DNA of 64,000 bases, from positions 1-64,000 of the forward strand of contig JAHBWC010000030.1 in assembly GCA_019637225.1 (NCBI GenBank), given 5' to 3'. Below the pieces are notes generated by a model, which saw only the letters and a list, made by a program, of their open reading frames with translations, had not been told where the DNA came from and made no database searches. This document shows, one piece after another, positions 25,200 through 33,336 of this stretch (position 1 is its first letter; every line of letters starts with the position of its first letter). This DNA is from Labilithrix sp. Lineage in GTDB: Bacteria > Myxococcota_A > Polyangia > Polyangiales > Polyangiaceae. The position numbers and the translations under genes were made by a program.

Positions 25200-26330
25200 A
25201 TGGCGAGCATGGTACGTTCGGTGCTGCTGATGCGGTCCCAACGCGAGGCCAAGGCAAGACCGACGCGGGGTGCCGCGCGTCCGTTCTTCTGCGGGCCGGC
25301 GCCGGTGGTCCTTCTCGCGTTCGGAGTCGTCGCAGGGGCATGTAGTCCGAAGCTCGCTCGGACACCCCACGTCGAGGCCGACCACTCCGTCGCGACCGAC
25401 GTCTGCTCCGCGCATCGTCGTCTCTCGGACGGAGGTCAGTTTCTCGTGATGCCGGACGGCGTCTCCGTCTGGCACAAAGTGTCCGGAAAGCCCGGCGCCC
25501 CCGTCGTGGCGTATCTTCACGGCGGACCTGGGTACAACGCCTTCGCCTTCGAGAAGAGCGCCGGAGAGCTACTCGAACGCCAGTTTCGTGTACTCTACAT
25601 AGACCAGCGTGGTTGTGGACGCTCTGGGTTCGAGGGATCGGACGCCGCCTACGGTATGGCCAGAACGGTCGAGGACATCGACCGCATCCGCAAGGCGGTG
25701 GGCGCCGAACATCTCGGGCTCATCGGGCACTCCTTCGGCGGCGTCATCGCAGCGGAGTACGCACGTCGATACCCCCAGAACGTGAGCTCCATCGTGATGG
25801 TCGACACGACGCCTCGCATCGAGCGCGCGCTCGCGCACCAGGTCAGCTTCGTCGACGGCATTGCGGAGAGTGACTTCCCCGCCAAGGCTGAAGAGGTTCA
25901 TTCGCTGTCCCGCGGGGAGGGATCGACCTTCGACAAGTTGAAGAAGCTCTACGGGCTCCTCGGTCGCCTTCCGCTTCAGGCACGCCTGCACTACGCGTCG
26001 AAGGCGACACAGACGGAGATGGAAGCTCTCGACGAGGCGTCCGGTGTGATGGCGTGCACGTCTCCGCGAGTCGCTTCGACGTTCGAAAAGGAGGGGTACC
26101 TGGGTGCGACGGCTCCCGATGCTGAAGCTCGCTTGCCCGTCCCATCGCTGCTCGTCGCCGGGCGCTCGAGCGAAGTCATCGGGAAGGCGAACATCGAGGC
26201 CGCTGCCTTGATCTGGGGAGCCGAGGTTCGATGGATCGACGGTGCAGGGCACTTCGTGTACTTCGAAAAACCTCGGGAGTTCGCAGCTGCCGTCACGGGC
26301 TTCTTCGCGGCGTCTACCCCCGCGCCGTAG
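25200..26330 (+). CDS. Alpha/beta hydrolase, proline iminopeptidase-like, lipoprotein
   Basis: About 376 residues. After the N-terminus comes a lipoprotein-like signal ending VVAGACSPK. The catalytic domain has the oxyanion motif HGGPG, DQRGCGRSGF, the nucleophile elbow GHSFGGV with its Ser, and His in GAGHFVYFEKP, as in proline iminopeptidases and related hydrolases. It would release N-terminal residues from peptides, or hydrolyse other small amides or esters, in the periplasm. The start is uncertain: ATGs at 25200, 25209 and 25230 are in frame. Codon use is less GC-biased than to its left, which may mark older transfer near the tRNA integration site. Confidence 0.75.
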   Translation: MASMVRSVLLMRSQREAKARPTRGAARPFFCGPAPVVLLAFGVVAGACSPKLARTPHVEADHSVATDVCSAHRRLSDGGQFLVMPDGVSVWHKVSGKPGAPVVAYLHGGPGYNAFAFEKSAGELLERQFRVLYIDQRGCGRSGFEGSDAAYGMARTVEDIDRIRKAVGAEHLGLIGHSFGGVIAAEYARRYPQNVSSIVMVDTTPRIERALAHQVSFVDGIAESDFPAKAEEVHSLSRGEGSTFDKLKKLYGLLGRLPLQARLHYASKATQTEMEALDEASGVMACTSPRVASTFEKEGYLGATAPDAEARLPVPSLLVAGRSSEVIGKANIEAAALIWGAEVRWIDGAGHFVYFEKPREFAAAVTGFFAASTPAP

Positions 26331-26427
26331 CCCGACTGCATCCAGCACCTGCCGCGGCAGAGCCAACGGACAGCGTGGACGTGACGGACTCCCCGGACGC
26401 CATCTTCAGCGTCGCGGGGAGCACTCG

Positions 26428-26477
26428 TGGGCACGCCCGGTAGATTCGAACTTACGACACTCGGCTTCGAAGGCCGA
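26428..26477 (-). repeat. Displaced 3' half of tRNA-Arg(UCG) (attL of element A)
   Basis: 50 bases that match the intact tRNA at 29882-29931 from the CCA end to the anticodon stem. It has one base lost in the T stem, one extra base next to the CCA and one substitution. It cannot form a tRNA. The last 13 bases (26465-26477) are the core shared by all three copies. Confidence 0.85.
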
Positions 26478-26512
26478 ATGCGACGCCGGAAAAGACGGGG
26501 TCGTACGAGCGT

Positions 26513-26534
26513 CTGTATCCAGGGCTGTATCCAG
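26513..26534 (+). repeat. Paired arm-type repeat, left end of element A
   Basis: CTGTATCCAG occurs twice, 12 bases apart. A similar pair with one mismatch lies at 29705-29726. It ends four bases before the stop of the integrase remnant, the same arrangement as at the left end of element B. Confidence 0.6.
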
Positions 26535-26537
26535 CCC

Positions 26538-26672
26538 TTACGCAGTCTTGCGCCGCTTGCGAGCGGCCGAGATGGGAACGACCGCGGCGAAGTGCGCGTC
26601 GACCAGGGCCTTGGACGCCACGGGGCGGCGGTGGCCGTAGACGCGGTCGAGCATGGCGGTTGTCGTCGCATC
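26538..26672 (-). pseudogene. C-terminal remnant of a tyrosine integrase
   Basis: About 44 codons ending in TAA at 26538, reading TTTAMLDRVYGHRRP and then VASKALVDAHFAAVVP plus a basic tail. MLDRVYGHRRP resembles the end of phage-type integrases around the nucleophilic Tyr. No integrase sequence can be followed upstream, so the rest of the gene has been deleted. It sits between the arm repeat and tag, in the position the intact integrase has in element B. Confidence 0.6.
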
Positions 26673-26835
26673 GGACGGTACTTCGGACGCTCTCGATGGG
26701 CCGGTGGCTACCTTGGGCGTCCGCGGCTCGCGAGCGCGTCGGAGATGCCAGCTCGTGCCAGGATGACTGCCTGGGCTGACGGTCGAAACAGAACCATCGC
26801 ACCCGTTCGCTCCACCCAGCGACGCGTCGCCACGA

Positions 26836-27447
26836 TCACTTGCGCGGCCGCTTGAATGCCGCGCGGGCCCTTTCAACCTTGGCCCGCACGAAGCACGCCT
26901 CGGCGTGGTCGTTGATGAGGCCCATCGCCTGCATGAACGCGTAGACCGTGGTCGGACCGACAAACTTCCAGCCTCGCCTATTCAGTTCTTTGGAAAGAGC
27001 TGTCGCTTCGACCGACGTGGACACCGTCTGCGGACTGGCGAGGTTTTTCGCATCCGGTTCGTGGCGCCAGAAGAAAGCCGCCAGCGATCCCTCTTGCCGC
27101 ACAAGCTCGCGCGCGCGCTGCGCGTTGTTGATCGCCGCCTCGATCTTGCCGCGATGGCGAACGATTCCCTTGTCTGCGAGAAGACGTTCGACGTCGCGGG
27201 TCGCAAATCGCGCGACCTTGTCGATGTCGAAGTTGTGGAACGCCGCACGAAAATTCTCGCGTTTGGAGAGAATGGTCCGCCAACTCAACCCTGACTGAAA
27301 TCCTTCAAGACAGATTTTCTCGAACAAGCGGTGGTCGTCCGCGACCGGCATCCCCCATTCCGTGTCGTGGTACGCGAGGAAATCGGGAGCCGCATCGCTC
27401 CATCGGCACCGCGCCTTCCCGTCCAGTCCGGGCATCGTCGACGTCAT
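26836..27447 (-). CDS. tag: DNA-3-methyladenine glycosylase I
   Basis: 203 residues that remove 3-methyladenine from alkylated DNA to start base-excision repair. The zinc site of the Tag family is complete: Cys14, His27, His181 and Cys185, with the same spacing as in E. coli Tag. Glu48 in FEKICLEGFQ matches the active-site Glu. Other signatures are RWSD, YHDTEWG, GLSWRTIL and VGPTTVYAFMQA. AAAGG seven bases upstream supports ATG 27447. It is the last gene of the minus-strand cargo of element A and uses more A/T-ending codons than the chromosome, consistent with transfer. Confidence 0.93.
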   Translation of the reverse strand: MTSTMPGLDGKARCRWSDAAPDFLAYHDTEWGMPVADDHRLFEKICLEGFQSGLSWRTILSKRENFRAAFHNFDIDKVARFATRDVERLLADKGIVRHRGKIEAAINNAQRARELVRQEGSLAAFFWRHEPDAKNLASPQTVSTSVEATALSKELNRRGWKFVGPTTVYAFMQAMGLINDHAEACFVRAKVERARAAFKRPRK

Positions 27448-27480
27448 CGTGGAGCCTTTATCCAAGCAACCAACTCGGCC

Positions 27481-27768
27481 TCAGGTGAGCAGGAACGCGA
27501 GGCGCGGATCCGCCTTGGACGGCGACACCTCGAGCAGCTCGGCCTTCACGACGTCGTGCGCGACGAATGGATCTGTGAGAACCCTCGCTTCCAGCTCGGC
27601 GCGCGTCGTGTTGTGCGCAAGGACAGCACCCCCGAGATTGGGCTGAAGGCTGCCGACAAGCAGGAAGAGGCCTTCATCGAAACCACGTTTGATCCATTCG
27701 TTGTGGGCTGCCATGAGCTCACGCGCCCTGCTCTTGTTGTTCGAGAATCGCAGAAATACGACGAACAT
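27481..27768 (-). CDS. YciI-like protein
   Basis: 95 residues forming one ferredoxin-like YCII domain: MFVVFLRFSNNKSRA, HNEWIKRGFDEGLFLLVGSLQPNLGGAVLAHN and DPFVAHDVVKAELLEVSP. The conserved His of HNEWI and Asp of DPF are present, which are proposed to be catalytic in this family. YciI proteins are found as small hydrolases or lyases, or as parts of stress-related proteins; no substrate can be named. It lies between gst and tag, 55 bases from the GST stop. Confidence 0.8.
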   Translation of the reverse strand: MFVVFLRFSNNKSRARELMAAHNEWIKRGFDEGLFLLVGSLQPNLGGAVLAHNTTRAELEARVLTDPFVAHDVVKAELLEVSPSKADPRLAFLLT

Positions 27769-27823
27769 AAGGCTACTTTCTCCGTTCGCTTGGCCGGTTG
27801 CGGTAAATCACCGGGCCTGTCCG

Positions 27824-28465
27824 CTACGCGCGCTTTCGCGCGGGAAGCCTCGGAAGGCTGCTCGGGATGGTGACGCCCCGTGCGACGGCTGGCCGAGAGC
27901 CGACGCGTTCGAACCAGGCCTTGAGATTCGCGTGCTGGTCGAACTCGAAACCCGCCCACTTCGCTGCGAAGTACCAGCCGTAGAATGCGATATCGACGAT
28001 CGAGTACTCGGCGCCGAGGAAGTAGCTGCGCCCGGCCAGTAGCTGGTCGACCAGCTTGTCGATGTTCTTCCCCTGCTCTTCGTAGCGACGAATCCCATAC
28101 GGAACCGTCTCCGTCGAAAAGATCGAGAAGTGCATCCGCTGCCCGAACATCGGTCCCTGCAAAGACGCTTGTAGGAACAAGAGCTCGATCGCACGCATGC
28201 GTTCCTTGCCGGACGGCGGCACGAGACGTCCCGCCTTGTCGGCGAGGTAGAGCAAGATCGCATCCGACTCGGTGAGAACGAGATCGACCTCACGATCCCG
28301 AATGACCGGGATCTTCCCCGTCGGATTGACGGCCAGAAATTCCGGCGAGTGTCCTTCGTTCGCGAAGATGCTCACGGTGCGGACTTCGTATGGAAAACCA
28401 AGCTCCTCGAGCGCAATTGCGACCTTGTGACCATTGGTGGAGCCAAACGTAAAGAACTCGATCAC
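27824..28465 (-). CDS. Glutathione S-transferase
   Basis: 213 residues with an N-terminal thioredoxin-like domain (FFTFGSTNGHKVAIALEELGFPYEV, NPTGKIPVI with the cis-Pro, LTESDAILLYLADK with the glutathione-binding Glu-Ser) and a C-terminal all-helical domain (YFLGAEYSIVDIAFYGWY, the usual N-cap box). Ser near residue 9 (GSTNG) is the likely thiolate-stabilising residue, pointing to a bacterial nu/beta-like class. It conjugates or reduces electrophiles in the cytoplasm. GGAA before GTG 28465 decides the start. The adjacent AraC gene upstream may control it. Confidence 0.88.
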   Translation of the reverse strand: MIEFFTFGSTNGHKVAIALEELGFPYEVRTVSIFANEGHSPEFLAVNPTGKIPVIRDREVDLVLTESDAILLYLADKAGRLVPPSGKERMRAIELLFLQASLQGPMFGQRMHFSIFSTETVPYGIRRYEEQGKNIDKLVDQLLAGRSYFLGAEYSIVDIAFYGWYFAAKWAGFEFDQHANLKAWFERVGSRPAVARGVTIPSSLPRLPARKRA

Positions 28466-28531
28466 GGCATTTCCTTTCGTCGGTGCACGCAACGTAGCGA
28501 CTGCACGGAAGACGAAAATGCCCACGAGGCG

Positions 28532-29521
28532 CTACGTCTTGTCCGTTCGTCTCATTGAGCGAGCTACCGGTGCGCTCGTAGCGGCGCGTGCTTCGAGCTC
28601 TTCTCGAGCCAGCGATCGGAAACGCCCCGGCGCGCTCCCATGGCTTCGGCGAAATGCCTTGGAGAACGCGGGCGCCGTCTCGTAGCCCACGCGAGAGGCA
28701 ACTTCGTCGAGAGACACGTCCGTCTCACACAGCAACTTGGTCGCAAGGCACATGCGCCAACGCGTCAGGTACGCGGCGGGCGTTTCGCCCACGAGCTCGG
28801 CGAATCGGCGCGCAAACGTCGCTCGTGACTGCGCGACCTGGCGCGCCAGGCCTTCGACGGACCACGACGACTGAGGCTGTCCGTGAATGAGGGACAGCGC
28901 CTTTGCAATCGCCGGATCCCGGAGCGCACCGAACCACCCCCCAGCACCGACCGGCTGCCCTTCGAGCCAAGCTCGCACGACGAACACGAGCAAGCTGTCG
29001 ACGAGCCGAGGAACCACGAGCTCCGTGCCGCACCCGGCGTCGATAGCTTCGTGGCGGAGAAGCTGGAGTAGGAGCTGAAGCTGGACATGACGCTCCGCCT
29101 CGTGCGCGCGCAGGTGGATCAGTGGCGGAAGCAGGGAGGTGAGCGGGTGCGGTCCGACGTGCTGGAAGAGATACTTCGCGCAGAGCACCACGGTCGTTTC
29201 GTGGGCCCGCGACTTTGGCAAGGACGCAAGGCGATGTGGCATTGCGTTGAGCACCTTCTTGTACGGCGCTGGTCTCGTCTTCGGGTTGTCGCAGATGGAG
29301 TGCCCCACGCCGCCCCGAATCAACACCACGTCGCCCGCGCCGAGGTGGACATGCTGACGCTCCACCGACGTCCGCAACCAGCAGGTGCCGCGTTGAACGA
29401 CGTGCACGTGCGCCTCGGCGATGGGATCGACCTCGAGCCCCCACGGCGGCACGAGCTCGGCTTGAGCGATCACGGTCGCCCCCATCCGCGTCACGGAAAG
29501 TACGTCAGCGAGAACGTCCAT
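28532..29521 (-). CDS. AraC-family transcriptional regulator with cupin-type sensor
   Basis: 329 residues. The N-terminal part (about 1-190) is the cupin domain of the AraC_binding/cupin_6 type (HVHVVQRGTCWLRT, GAGDVVLIRGGVGHSICDNP). The C-terminal part has two HTH motifs of the AraC/XylS type (about 220-310: WSVEGLARQVAQSRATFARRFAELVGETPAAYLTRWRM, ETDVSLDEVASRVGYETAPAFSKAFRRSHGSAPGRFR). It probably regulates the GST-YciI-Tag genes directly downstream in response to a small molecule. ATG 29521 lacks a good Shine-Dalgarno, and a longer in-frame reading to 29614 exists. Confidence 0.87.
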   Translation of the reverse strand: MDVLADVLSVTRMGATVIAQAELVPPWGLEVDPIAEAHVHVVQRGTCWLRTSVERQHVHLGAGDVVLIRGGVGHSICDNPKTRPAPYKKVLNAMPHRLASLPKSRAHETTVVLCAKYLFQHVGPHPLTSLLPPLIHLRAHEAERHVQLQLLLQLLRHEAIDAGCGTELVVPRLVDSLLVFVVRAWLEGQPVGAGGWFGALRDPAIAKALSLIHGQPQSSWSVEGLARQVAQSRATFARRFAELVGETPAAYLTRWRMCLATKLLCETDVSLDEVASRVGYETAPAFSKAFRRSHGSAPGRFRSLAREELEARAATSAPVARSMRRTDKT

Positions 29522-29881
29522 GGCGATGATGCCGATGGTATCTCTGGGCGCGAGGATTGGACATGAATGTGGGCAGGAACATCTCCAATCGTCCAGCATT
29601 CCCGATAAAACCACGCCTTGAGCGACCTTGGCCTCGATCGTGCTCGCCGAAGCCGGCCCGGTGTCGCGCGGTCTGACGCGCCTCGAATGTCCGTCGAGCC
29701 ATGACTGTAGCCAGGGCTGTATCCAACGCGAGTGGACGCTGGCGGATGCCGGCGTCCTGAGGGCGGCCGGTGGTTGTCATGGAGGCGCCCCGCAAGGAAC
29801 CTCCCATCGCCGAGAGCTCGGCTTTTCCGCCGGCTCGTGGACGCCAGCGAGCATCGGCGGATGCTCGCGGACTCTTGGAGG
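29522..29881. other. Right end of element A
   Basis: 360 bases without a convincing gene. They hold the paired repeat 29705-29726 and run up to the tRNA. Confidence 0.5.
29705..29726 (+). repeat. Paired arm-type repeat, right end of element A
   Basis: CTGTAGCCAG and CTGTATCCAA, 12 bases apart, the same order and spacing as at 26513-26534. It lies 156 bases inside the tRNA end. Confidence 0.55.
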
Positions 29882-29958
<77 letters not shown>

Positions 29959-29975
29959 AGGTAAAGAGTTCCGTA

Positions 29976-30004
29976 GCCTTACACTGCGTGGCTCCGGCGA
30001 TCAA
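29976..30004 (-). promoter_or_regulatory. Promoter of the intact tRNA-Arg, carried by element B
   Basis: On the minus strand TTGATC (29999-30004) and TAAGGC (29976-29981) are 17 bases apart and end 17 bases before the tRNA. The same pair with the same 17-base spacing is kept at 55181-55209, upstream of the displaced native 5' half. Confidence 0.6.
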
Positions 30005-30012
30005 TCGTGCAT

Positions 30013-30035
30013 CGTAACCAGGGCGTAACCAAACG
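30013..30035 (+). repeat. Paired arm-type repeat, left end of element B
   Basis: CGTAACCA, three bases, then CGTAACCAAACG: two copies 11 bases apart. It ends two bases before the integrase stop codon. The right-end copy at 54989-55011 differs in one base only. Confidence 0.7.
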
Positions 30036-30036
30036 C

Positions 30037-31233
30037 TCAGGCGCCATTCCGAGCGGCCTTGGCCGGGGGCACCGGGAGGCGCGCCACCGCCTGGCGCGGC
30101 ACGAGGTCCACCTTGAGGAGGTCGCGCTCGCGCGCGCTGAAGAGGTCGGGCCGGAGATGCGCGTAGCGCTCGGTCACGACCGTCGAGCTATGGCCGAGGA
30201 CGGCGGCGAGCTTCTCGATGCTGCCGTCGTGGAGGACCCACTGGCTCGCGAACGTGTGCCGGGTCGCGTGATACCACTTCATGCTCGGAAGCTTGCAGGT
30301 CGCGAGCGCGCGCTCGAGATGCCGGCGCAGCGTTGCCGCGCGCGTGTACTGCGGGGGGCTTCCCGGCTTTCCGCCCCGGCGCTCGTACTGCGGGCCGAAG
30401 AGCTTTCCCGCTCCGCCGGTCTTCAGATGCCATCGCTTCAGAATGGGGGCCAGGGCGCTCTGGATCGGCACGATGCGCGACTCGTCGTCCTTGAGGATCG
30501 CCACCTCGCCTTCCTGAACCTGGCGCTGCACGTGGATGCGGCCTGCGGCGAGGTCGATGTCGCGCCACTCGAGGCCGAGCACCTCGGCGGTGCGAAGCCC
30601 GGCGAACGCCCCGACGGCGAAGGCGACGCTGACGGGTTCGGGTAGGGCGAGGAAGACGCGGCGCACGTCGACCAGCTTCTCGATGAACGGCGTCGCCTTC
30701 GGGTCGCACGTCGGCCGATACAGGCGGCGCGTCGAACGCGGGAGCGTGCGGACCGGGTTGGCGGTCGCGTGCCCGTTCTCGACGAGGTCGCTGAAGAAGG
30801 TCGATAGCAGCCTGATCGTGTGCCCGACGGTCGCCGGGTTCAGTCCGCTCGCGAGCTTGGCCTCGACGTAGCGACGGATCACCGCCCCATCGACCTCGGC
30901 GGGTGTCTGTCGCCCGAAGAACGGCTTGAGGTGCTTCTTCCAGCGGCAGACATCATCGGTGGCCGCTCGGTGGGTTCGCTTTCGGCGTTCGAGCCAGTCC
31001 TCCGCGAGGGTTGCGAGCAGGGACGCAGGCGCCTCTTCGACCGGGAGCCCGGCGCGGCCCGCCGCGATATCGGCGACGATCTTCGCCCGGACCTGTTCGG
31101 CGAGCTCGCGCGTCTCGTACGCGCCCGAGTACCGCACGCGGCCGCCTTCGCGCCACTTGATCCACCAATTGTTCGGTCCGCGCTCGTACACGCATCCCTG
31201 CCCGTGTGCCCGTTTACGCTTCTTTCGAGCCAT
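30037..31233 (-). CDS. int: Tyrosine recombinase/phage-type integrase of element B
   Basis: 398 residues. An N-terminal arm-binding domain of the AP2-like type (about 12-60: GCVYERGPNNWWIKWREGGRVRYSGAYETRELAEQ) is followed by a SAM-like core-binding domain (about 72-165) and the catalytic domain with R214 (GLRTAEVL), Lys near 248, H322-xx-R325 (HATRHTF), H348 and nucleophile Y357 (TERYAHL). All catalytic residues are present, so it should be active. AGGAGG before ATG 31233 decides the start. Stop and arm site lie next to the tRNA, the usual int-att order. Confidence 0.93.
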   Translation of the reverse strand: MARKKRKRAHGQGCVYERGPNNWWIKWREGGRVRYSGAYETRELAEQVRAKIVADIAAGRAGLPVEEAPASLLATLAEDWLERRKRTHRAATDDVCRWKKHLKPFFGRQTPAEVDGAVIRRYVEAKLASGLNPATVGHTIRLLSTFFSDLVENGHATANPVRTLPRSTRRLYRPTCDPKATPFIEKLVDVRRVFLALPEPVSVAFAVGAFAGLRTAEVLGLEWRDIDLAAGRIHVQRQVQEGEVAILKDDESRIVPIQSALAPILKRWHLKTGGAGKLFGPQYERRGGKPGSPPQYTRAATLRRHLERALATCKLPSMKWYHATRHTFASQWVLHDGSIEKLAAVLGHSSTVVTERYAHLRPDLFSARERDLLKVDLVPRQAVARLPVPPAKAARNGA

Positions 31234-31471
31234 GTTCGCCTCCTGGGCCAAGAGCCCCGTGCCCCCTATGACTCGCGCAAACGTCCCGTTTTTCCCGTGG
31301 CAAGACTCCCAATAATTCAGCCACGTGTAGTCGTCCCTTCGCCTCACGTGGTTCTGCCGGTGTTGACGTTCCACTCGGATGAGTGCGACGCGGCGAGGTT
31401 AGCGCTGGAGACTCGGGCACGTGCGAGGCGCGTGAGTCGTGATCCTGCGCGACGCGTCGTGAATCGAGTCG

Positions 31472-31477
31472 TAGAAT
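31472..31477 (+). promoter_or_regulatory. -10-like box before the Abi_C gene
   Basis: TAGAAT lies nine bases before ATG 31487 and no ribosome binding site is seen, so the transcript probably has a very short leader or none. Confidence 0.35.
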
Positions 31478-31486
31478 GATCGCCGC

Positions 31487-32362
31487 ATGGCGGGCGTGCG
31501 ACTGGGGTTCGGGACGATCAAGGGCGCGGCACGGATCATCGCCGGCGACTGGGTTCGGGAGGAGGAGTCACTCTCTCCGTACCGCACCCATGCCTTGCTT
31601 GATGAGTTCTTCATCGAAGATCTAGGCCTGAAGACCTCCACTCCGATCGAAGGTAGCCGTGCGTCGAAGACCGAAGGCTGGCTCAAGGCCTTCAACGGCA
31701 AGCCGGAGATGCGGAAGATCCTCGAGGCTGCCGTTAGGCGCACGGACTTTATTGGAACAGACTTCTCGGCCGACGCAGCCGTCGCCCACCTGAACGAGTA
31801 CCTCGTCCACGACTCGCTGAGCCTGGTCCCGTACGGTAAGAAGTTCGTCCTTCGTTCAACGCAAGGCGTGGAGCTTCCGACAGCGTCGGGCGCGGCTGAC
31901 ATTCTCACGGACGCGTATGTTCGAGAGCAGGTCGAGAAGTGCGACGCGAAGCTGGCGCGCGGCGATCTCGAGGGCGCCATCACCAACGCGCGGACGTTGC
32001 TCGAGGCCGTGCTGGGCGAGCTCGAGCTTCGACTCGTCGGGGCGAAGGGCGACTACAAGGGGGAGCTGCCGAAACAGTACAAGGCGGTAACAAAGCTGCT
32101 CCGCCTCGACGACGAGCGGCCCGACCTCGACGATCGCTTCAAAGACGTCGTGCGCGGCTTGGTCCAGACGGTCAACGGCCTCGCGTCGCTCCAGAACAAG
32201 ATCAGCGACCGTCACGCACGCACCCGGAAGCCAGCGCTCCACCACGCCCGAGTCGTCGTGAACGCGGCGAAGACGATCGCGGTGTTCCTGGTCGAGTCCT
32301 ATAGCTTCCAGACGACGGCAGGCTTGCTGAAGGCGACGCGCAGTGCCGCGGTGGGAACATGA
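31487..32362 (+). CDS. Abortive-infection Abi_C domain protein
   Basis: 291 residues. The C-terminal half (about 145-285) follows the Abi_C pattern found in AbiJ-like and other phage-exclusion proteins: AKLARGDLEGAITNARTLLEAVLGEL, YKAVTKLLRL, GLVQTVNGLASLQNKISDRHARTRKPALHHARVVVNAAKTIAVFLVESY. The N-terminal half (about 1-140) is unfamiliar and holds the residues that would give specificity or toxicity. It is the first gene after the integrase and faces the qat genes convergently, with 170 bases between the two stops. It is likely part of the defence cargo, acting alone. Its target is unknown. Confidence 0.75.
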   Translation: MAGVRLGFGTIKGAARIIAGDWVREEESLSPYRTHALLDEFFIEDLGLKTSTPIEGSRASKTEGWLKAFNGKPEMRKILEAAVRRTDFIGTDFSADAAVAHLNEYLVHDSLSLVPYGKKFVLRSTQGVELPTASGAADILTDAYVREQVEKCDAKLARGDLEGAITNARTLLEAVLGELELRLVGAKGDYKGELPKQYKAVTKLLRLDDERPDLDDRFKDVVRGLVQTVNGLASLQNKISDRHARTRKPALHHARVVVNAAKTIAVFLVESYSFQTTAGLLKATRSAAVGT

Positions 32363-32532
32363 TCTTCCATTGCACATCCCGAGCTCGAGTTCAGTTCACC
32401 GACGTGCGAAGCGACATCCAATTCCGAGTCGATGTCCTCGGTGGCCCAGCCGACAGACCAACCTCGCGTCTCACGACGCTCGCTGCGAATTGCGCCCGAG
32501 GAGACGCTTCTCTCCGCCGCGGGCGAGATGTG

Positions 32533-33336
32533 TCACTCATGCCTCTTCTCAGGCTGGAGCTCGAGTGGTCCAGCGCATGATTCAAAGTTCGTGCGGATCA
32601 CGCGGGCGGCCTCTCCGGTCGGGAGCCGCCACTCACGCGCGAGCAACTCCACAACGGCGCGCATCCCCCTCGGCGACGCTGGCTCTCCAGCTCGGCGCAC
32701 GAAGGGGCCGTCGGATTCCGTCACCACGCGCTCACGCGGCATCGCAGAGATGAGGCTCCGCCCGTTCTTCGACTCGAACATGGCGACGTTGACGGAGAAG
32801 TATGCCCCCGCCGCGACAGCGCGCTCTAGCTCGCGCACGGTTCCCGTGAACCAATGAAGGATGACCCGCCCCGGAGAGCCACGACCAATCGCCGCCACGA
32901 CATCTCCCGCCGCACGCCGCGAGTGGATGGTGAGTACTTTGCCCCCCACTCTGGCGCATGCTTCGAGCACCGCGTCGAACACGCGCCGCTGTTCGGCGCG
33001 TAACGCGTGATCACTGGTGCTGTAGTCGAGCCCTACCTCGCCGACAAAGCGCACTTCCTCAAGACGCTCGCAGAGCGTGGCAAGCTGGCGCCCATGGGAA
33101 TGGACGAGCTCAGGATGCAGGCCGAGAGCAGGATGCACGAGCGCACTGCCGCGCGCGAGCGAACGCGTGTGATCGAAGACAAACGGCGCGTTCGTCACCG
33201 CGATGGTGAAGACGCGCTCGGCGTTGGCTTCGGCTACCAACTCCGCAGGACTCGGGAAGAGATCCACGTGGCAATGCGCGTCGACGTACTCGAAGTCGAG
33301 GCGCGGTGTGGACTCCGGTGTCGTAGCCATGGTCAT
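32533..33336 (-). CDS. qatD: QatD, TatD-family DNase of the Qat anti-phage system
   Basis: 267 residues of the TatD metal-dependent hydrolase fold. Metal ligands are visible: H21 and H23 (DAHCHVDLF), Glu in FVGEVGLDYS, His in TIHSR, His in ILHWFTG and Asp in TESDGP. It is the last gene of the operon and starts one base inside the qatC stop. QatD is required for phage protection in the described qatABCD systems, presumably as a nuclease acting on DNA. A second ATG at 33330 is also possible. Confidence 0.88.
   Translation of the reverse strand: MTMATTPESTPRLDFEYVDAHCHVDLFPSPAELVAEANAERVFTIAVTNAPFVFDHTRSLARGSALVHPALGLHPELVHSHGRQLATLCERLEEVRFVGEVGLDYSTSDHALRAEQRRVFDAVLEACARVGGKVLTIHSRRAAGDVVAAIGRGSPGRVILHWFTGTVRELERAVAAGAYFSVNVAMFESKNGRSLISAMPRERVVTESDGPFVRRAGEPASPRGMRAVVELLAREWRLPTGEAARVIRTNFESCAGPLELQPEKRHE

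Noticed and set aside
26428..26477. Complete tRNA at the left end of element A
   Set aside because: Only the 3' half is present, and its T stem has lost a base.
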